Assembly: GCF_900129365.1 (NCBI RefSeq)
Contig: NZ_FQVM01000013.1
Coordinates: forward strand, 1 to 64,000
DNA from: Clostridium fallax
Lineage (GTDB): Bacteria; Bacillota; Clostridia; Clostridiales; Clostridiaceae
Length of the DNA stretch: 64,000 bases
Reading direction: 5' to 3'
Part shown: piece by piece, positions 63,154 to 64,000 of the stretch
Layout of the letters: every line of letters begins with the position of its first letter
Numbering within the stretch: the first letter of the stretch is position 1
Translations under genes and position numbers: made by a program
The notes under the pieces: generated by a model
Told to the model about the DNA's origin: nothing
Database searches by the model: none
The model's input: the letters and a program-made list of their open reading frames with translations, nothing else

Positions 63154-64000
63154 ATGGAATGTTTAAAAAGCATAAAAGAAAATCAGTTTAAAATATTAAA
63201 ATCATTAGATGAAGATATAGATAAACATTCTAAATATAAAAATGTTTGTGTATTTGGTCAAGGGTTTGTAGGGTTACCATTAAGTTTAAGTTTTGCTCTA
63301 AGAGGGTGTACAGTTATCGGAGTGGATGTAGATAAAGATTTAGTTCACGAGATAAATTCAGGTATTACTTATCATAAAGAAAAATTTTATGAAGTTGCTA
63401 TTGAAGATATTTTAAATATGGAATTAAAAAGTAAAAAGTATAAGGCTACTATAAATGGTAAAGAAGCTATGAGTAATTGTAACAATATTATAGTTACTGT
63501 TGGAATACCAATAAAGGATGGAGAGTATATTATTGATTATTTAAAAAGTGCAGTGAAAACAATAGGAAAAAATTTAAAAAAGGAAGACTTAGTTATTATA
63601 AGAAGTACTGTAATACCAGGAACAACAGAGGAGATAGTACTTCCTATATTAGAAAAGGAATCAAAAATGAAAGCAGGAGAGGACTTTTATTTAGCTTATG
63701 CATCAGAAAGGATAGCAGAAGGTAAAGCCTTTGAAGAATTTTCTAATATGCCAACTTTAGTAGGAGCTGTAAATAAAGAAAGTTTAGAAAGAGCAGAAGA
63801 GTTATTATCTATAGTTTGCAAGTCAGAAATAATTAAAGCTACAAATATAAAGGTAGTAGAGACATCTAAGGTTTTTGAAAATGTTCAAAGAGATGTTAAT
63901 ATAGCAATGTCTCAAGAATTTGCAAGGTTTACAGAGGCTTTAGGAATAGATATTTTTGAGGTAGTTTCTTTAGCGAATACTCACAAAAGAGTAAATCTTT
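63154..64000 (+). CDS. Nucleotide-sugar dehydrogenase (UDP-Glc/UDP-ManNAc type), cut by window edge
   Basis: 282 codons are visible, with no stop before the edge. After a 30-residue leader (SIKENQFKILKSLDEDID) comes the NAD-binding VCVFGQGFVGLPLSLSFALRG and VIGVDVDKDLVHEINSG. Then follow TVGIPIKDGE, IIRSTVIPGTTEEIVLPILE, YASERIAEGKAFEE and VETSKVFENVQRDVNIAMSQE. These fit the WecC/UDP-glucose dehydrogenase family, which makes uronic acids. The catalytic Cys lies beyond the edge. AGGGGG lies 11 bases before the ATG. Confidence 0.9.
   Translation, partial: MECLKSIKENQFKILKSLDEDIDKHSKYKNVCVFGQGFVGLPLSLSFALRGCTVIGVDVDKDLVHEINSGITYHKEKFYEVAIEDILNMELKSKKYKATINGKEAMSNCNNIIVTVGIPIKDGEYIIDYLKSAVKTIGKNLKKEDLVIIRSTVIPGTTEEIVLPILEKESKMKAGEDFYLAYASERIAEGKAFEEFSNMPTLVGAVNKESLERAEELLSIVCKSEIIKATNIKVVETSKVFENVQRDVNIAMSQEFARFTEALGIDIFEVVSLANTHKRVNL

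Overview
The window is very AT-rich, uses TTG/GTG starts freely and has strong purine-rich ribosome binding sites. Its gene content points to a spore-forming member of Clostridium sensu stricto: T-box controlled valS and pheST, ytxC, a small acid-soluble spore protein, DUF4364, a PdaB-like deacetylase and an acetylase-type diaminopimelate (DAP) pathway. The species cannot be fixed from the sequence. Most of the window is chromosomal housekeeping DNA, with a few accessory insertions.

1-9 kb: a left-edge membrane/coiled-coil protein, a GNAT acetyltransferase pseudogene with two stops, a small TPR protein, T-box plus valS, an HNH-nuclease gene lying between valS and folC, folC and a TSCPD protein. 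9-22 kb: DUF4364, a polysaccharide deacetylase, a two-OB-fold SSB, dapH, a CobO-type adenosyltransferase overlapping a PLP aminotransferase, thiol peroxidase, a small membrane protein, a two-component system, a short variant cis-prenyltransferase, the asd-dapA-dapB operon, a SASP-like gene and a methyltransferase followed by hslO. Together asd, dapA, dapB, dapH and possibly the aminotransferase supply DAP for cell wall and lysine.

22.9-28 kb is the accessory stretch. It holds a tRNA-Asp/Gly/Cys operon, a CRISPR array (8 repeats, 7 spacers, one spacer present twice) with no cas genes in the window, two adjacent uncharacterised genes, a PemK/MazF-like toxin gene without an intact 5' end, and a DUF6873-type gene.

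28-47 kb: ytxC; infC-rpmI-rplT behind a leader with terminator, infC apparently starting at AUU; ktrB/ktrA; an SpoU-type rRNA methyltransferase; T-box plus pheS-pheT; a ZapA domain fused to about 380 residues of coiled coil; the U32 peptidase-mutS2-DUF523-FMN dehydrogenase run; an Orn/Lys/Arg decarboxylase; ribosomal L25/Ctc. A 41-residue membrane peptide lies in the gap before phosphoglucomutase.

48-64 kb is largely surface polysaccharide. Phosphoglucomutase and a TPR protein are followed by one operon (polyprenyl sugar transferase, three GT4-like enzymes, a WecG/TagA enzyme, an O-antigen-ligase-like membrane protein). After a cyclodeaminase-family gene and a CD0519-family membrane protein comes a second set (Wzz-like, CpsB-type phosphatase, CpsD-type tyrosine kinase, second sugar transferase, nucleotide-sugar dehydrogenase) that runs off the right edge. 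No single striking new system is proven. The best leads are the uncharacterised genes beside the CRISPR array, the HNH gene, the ZapA-coiled-coil fusion and the unusual prenyltransferase.
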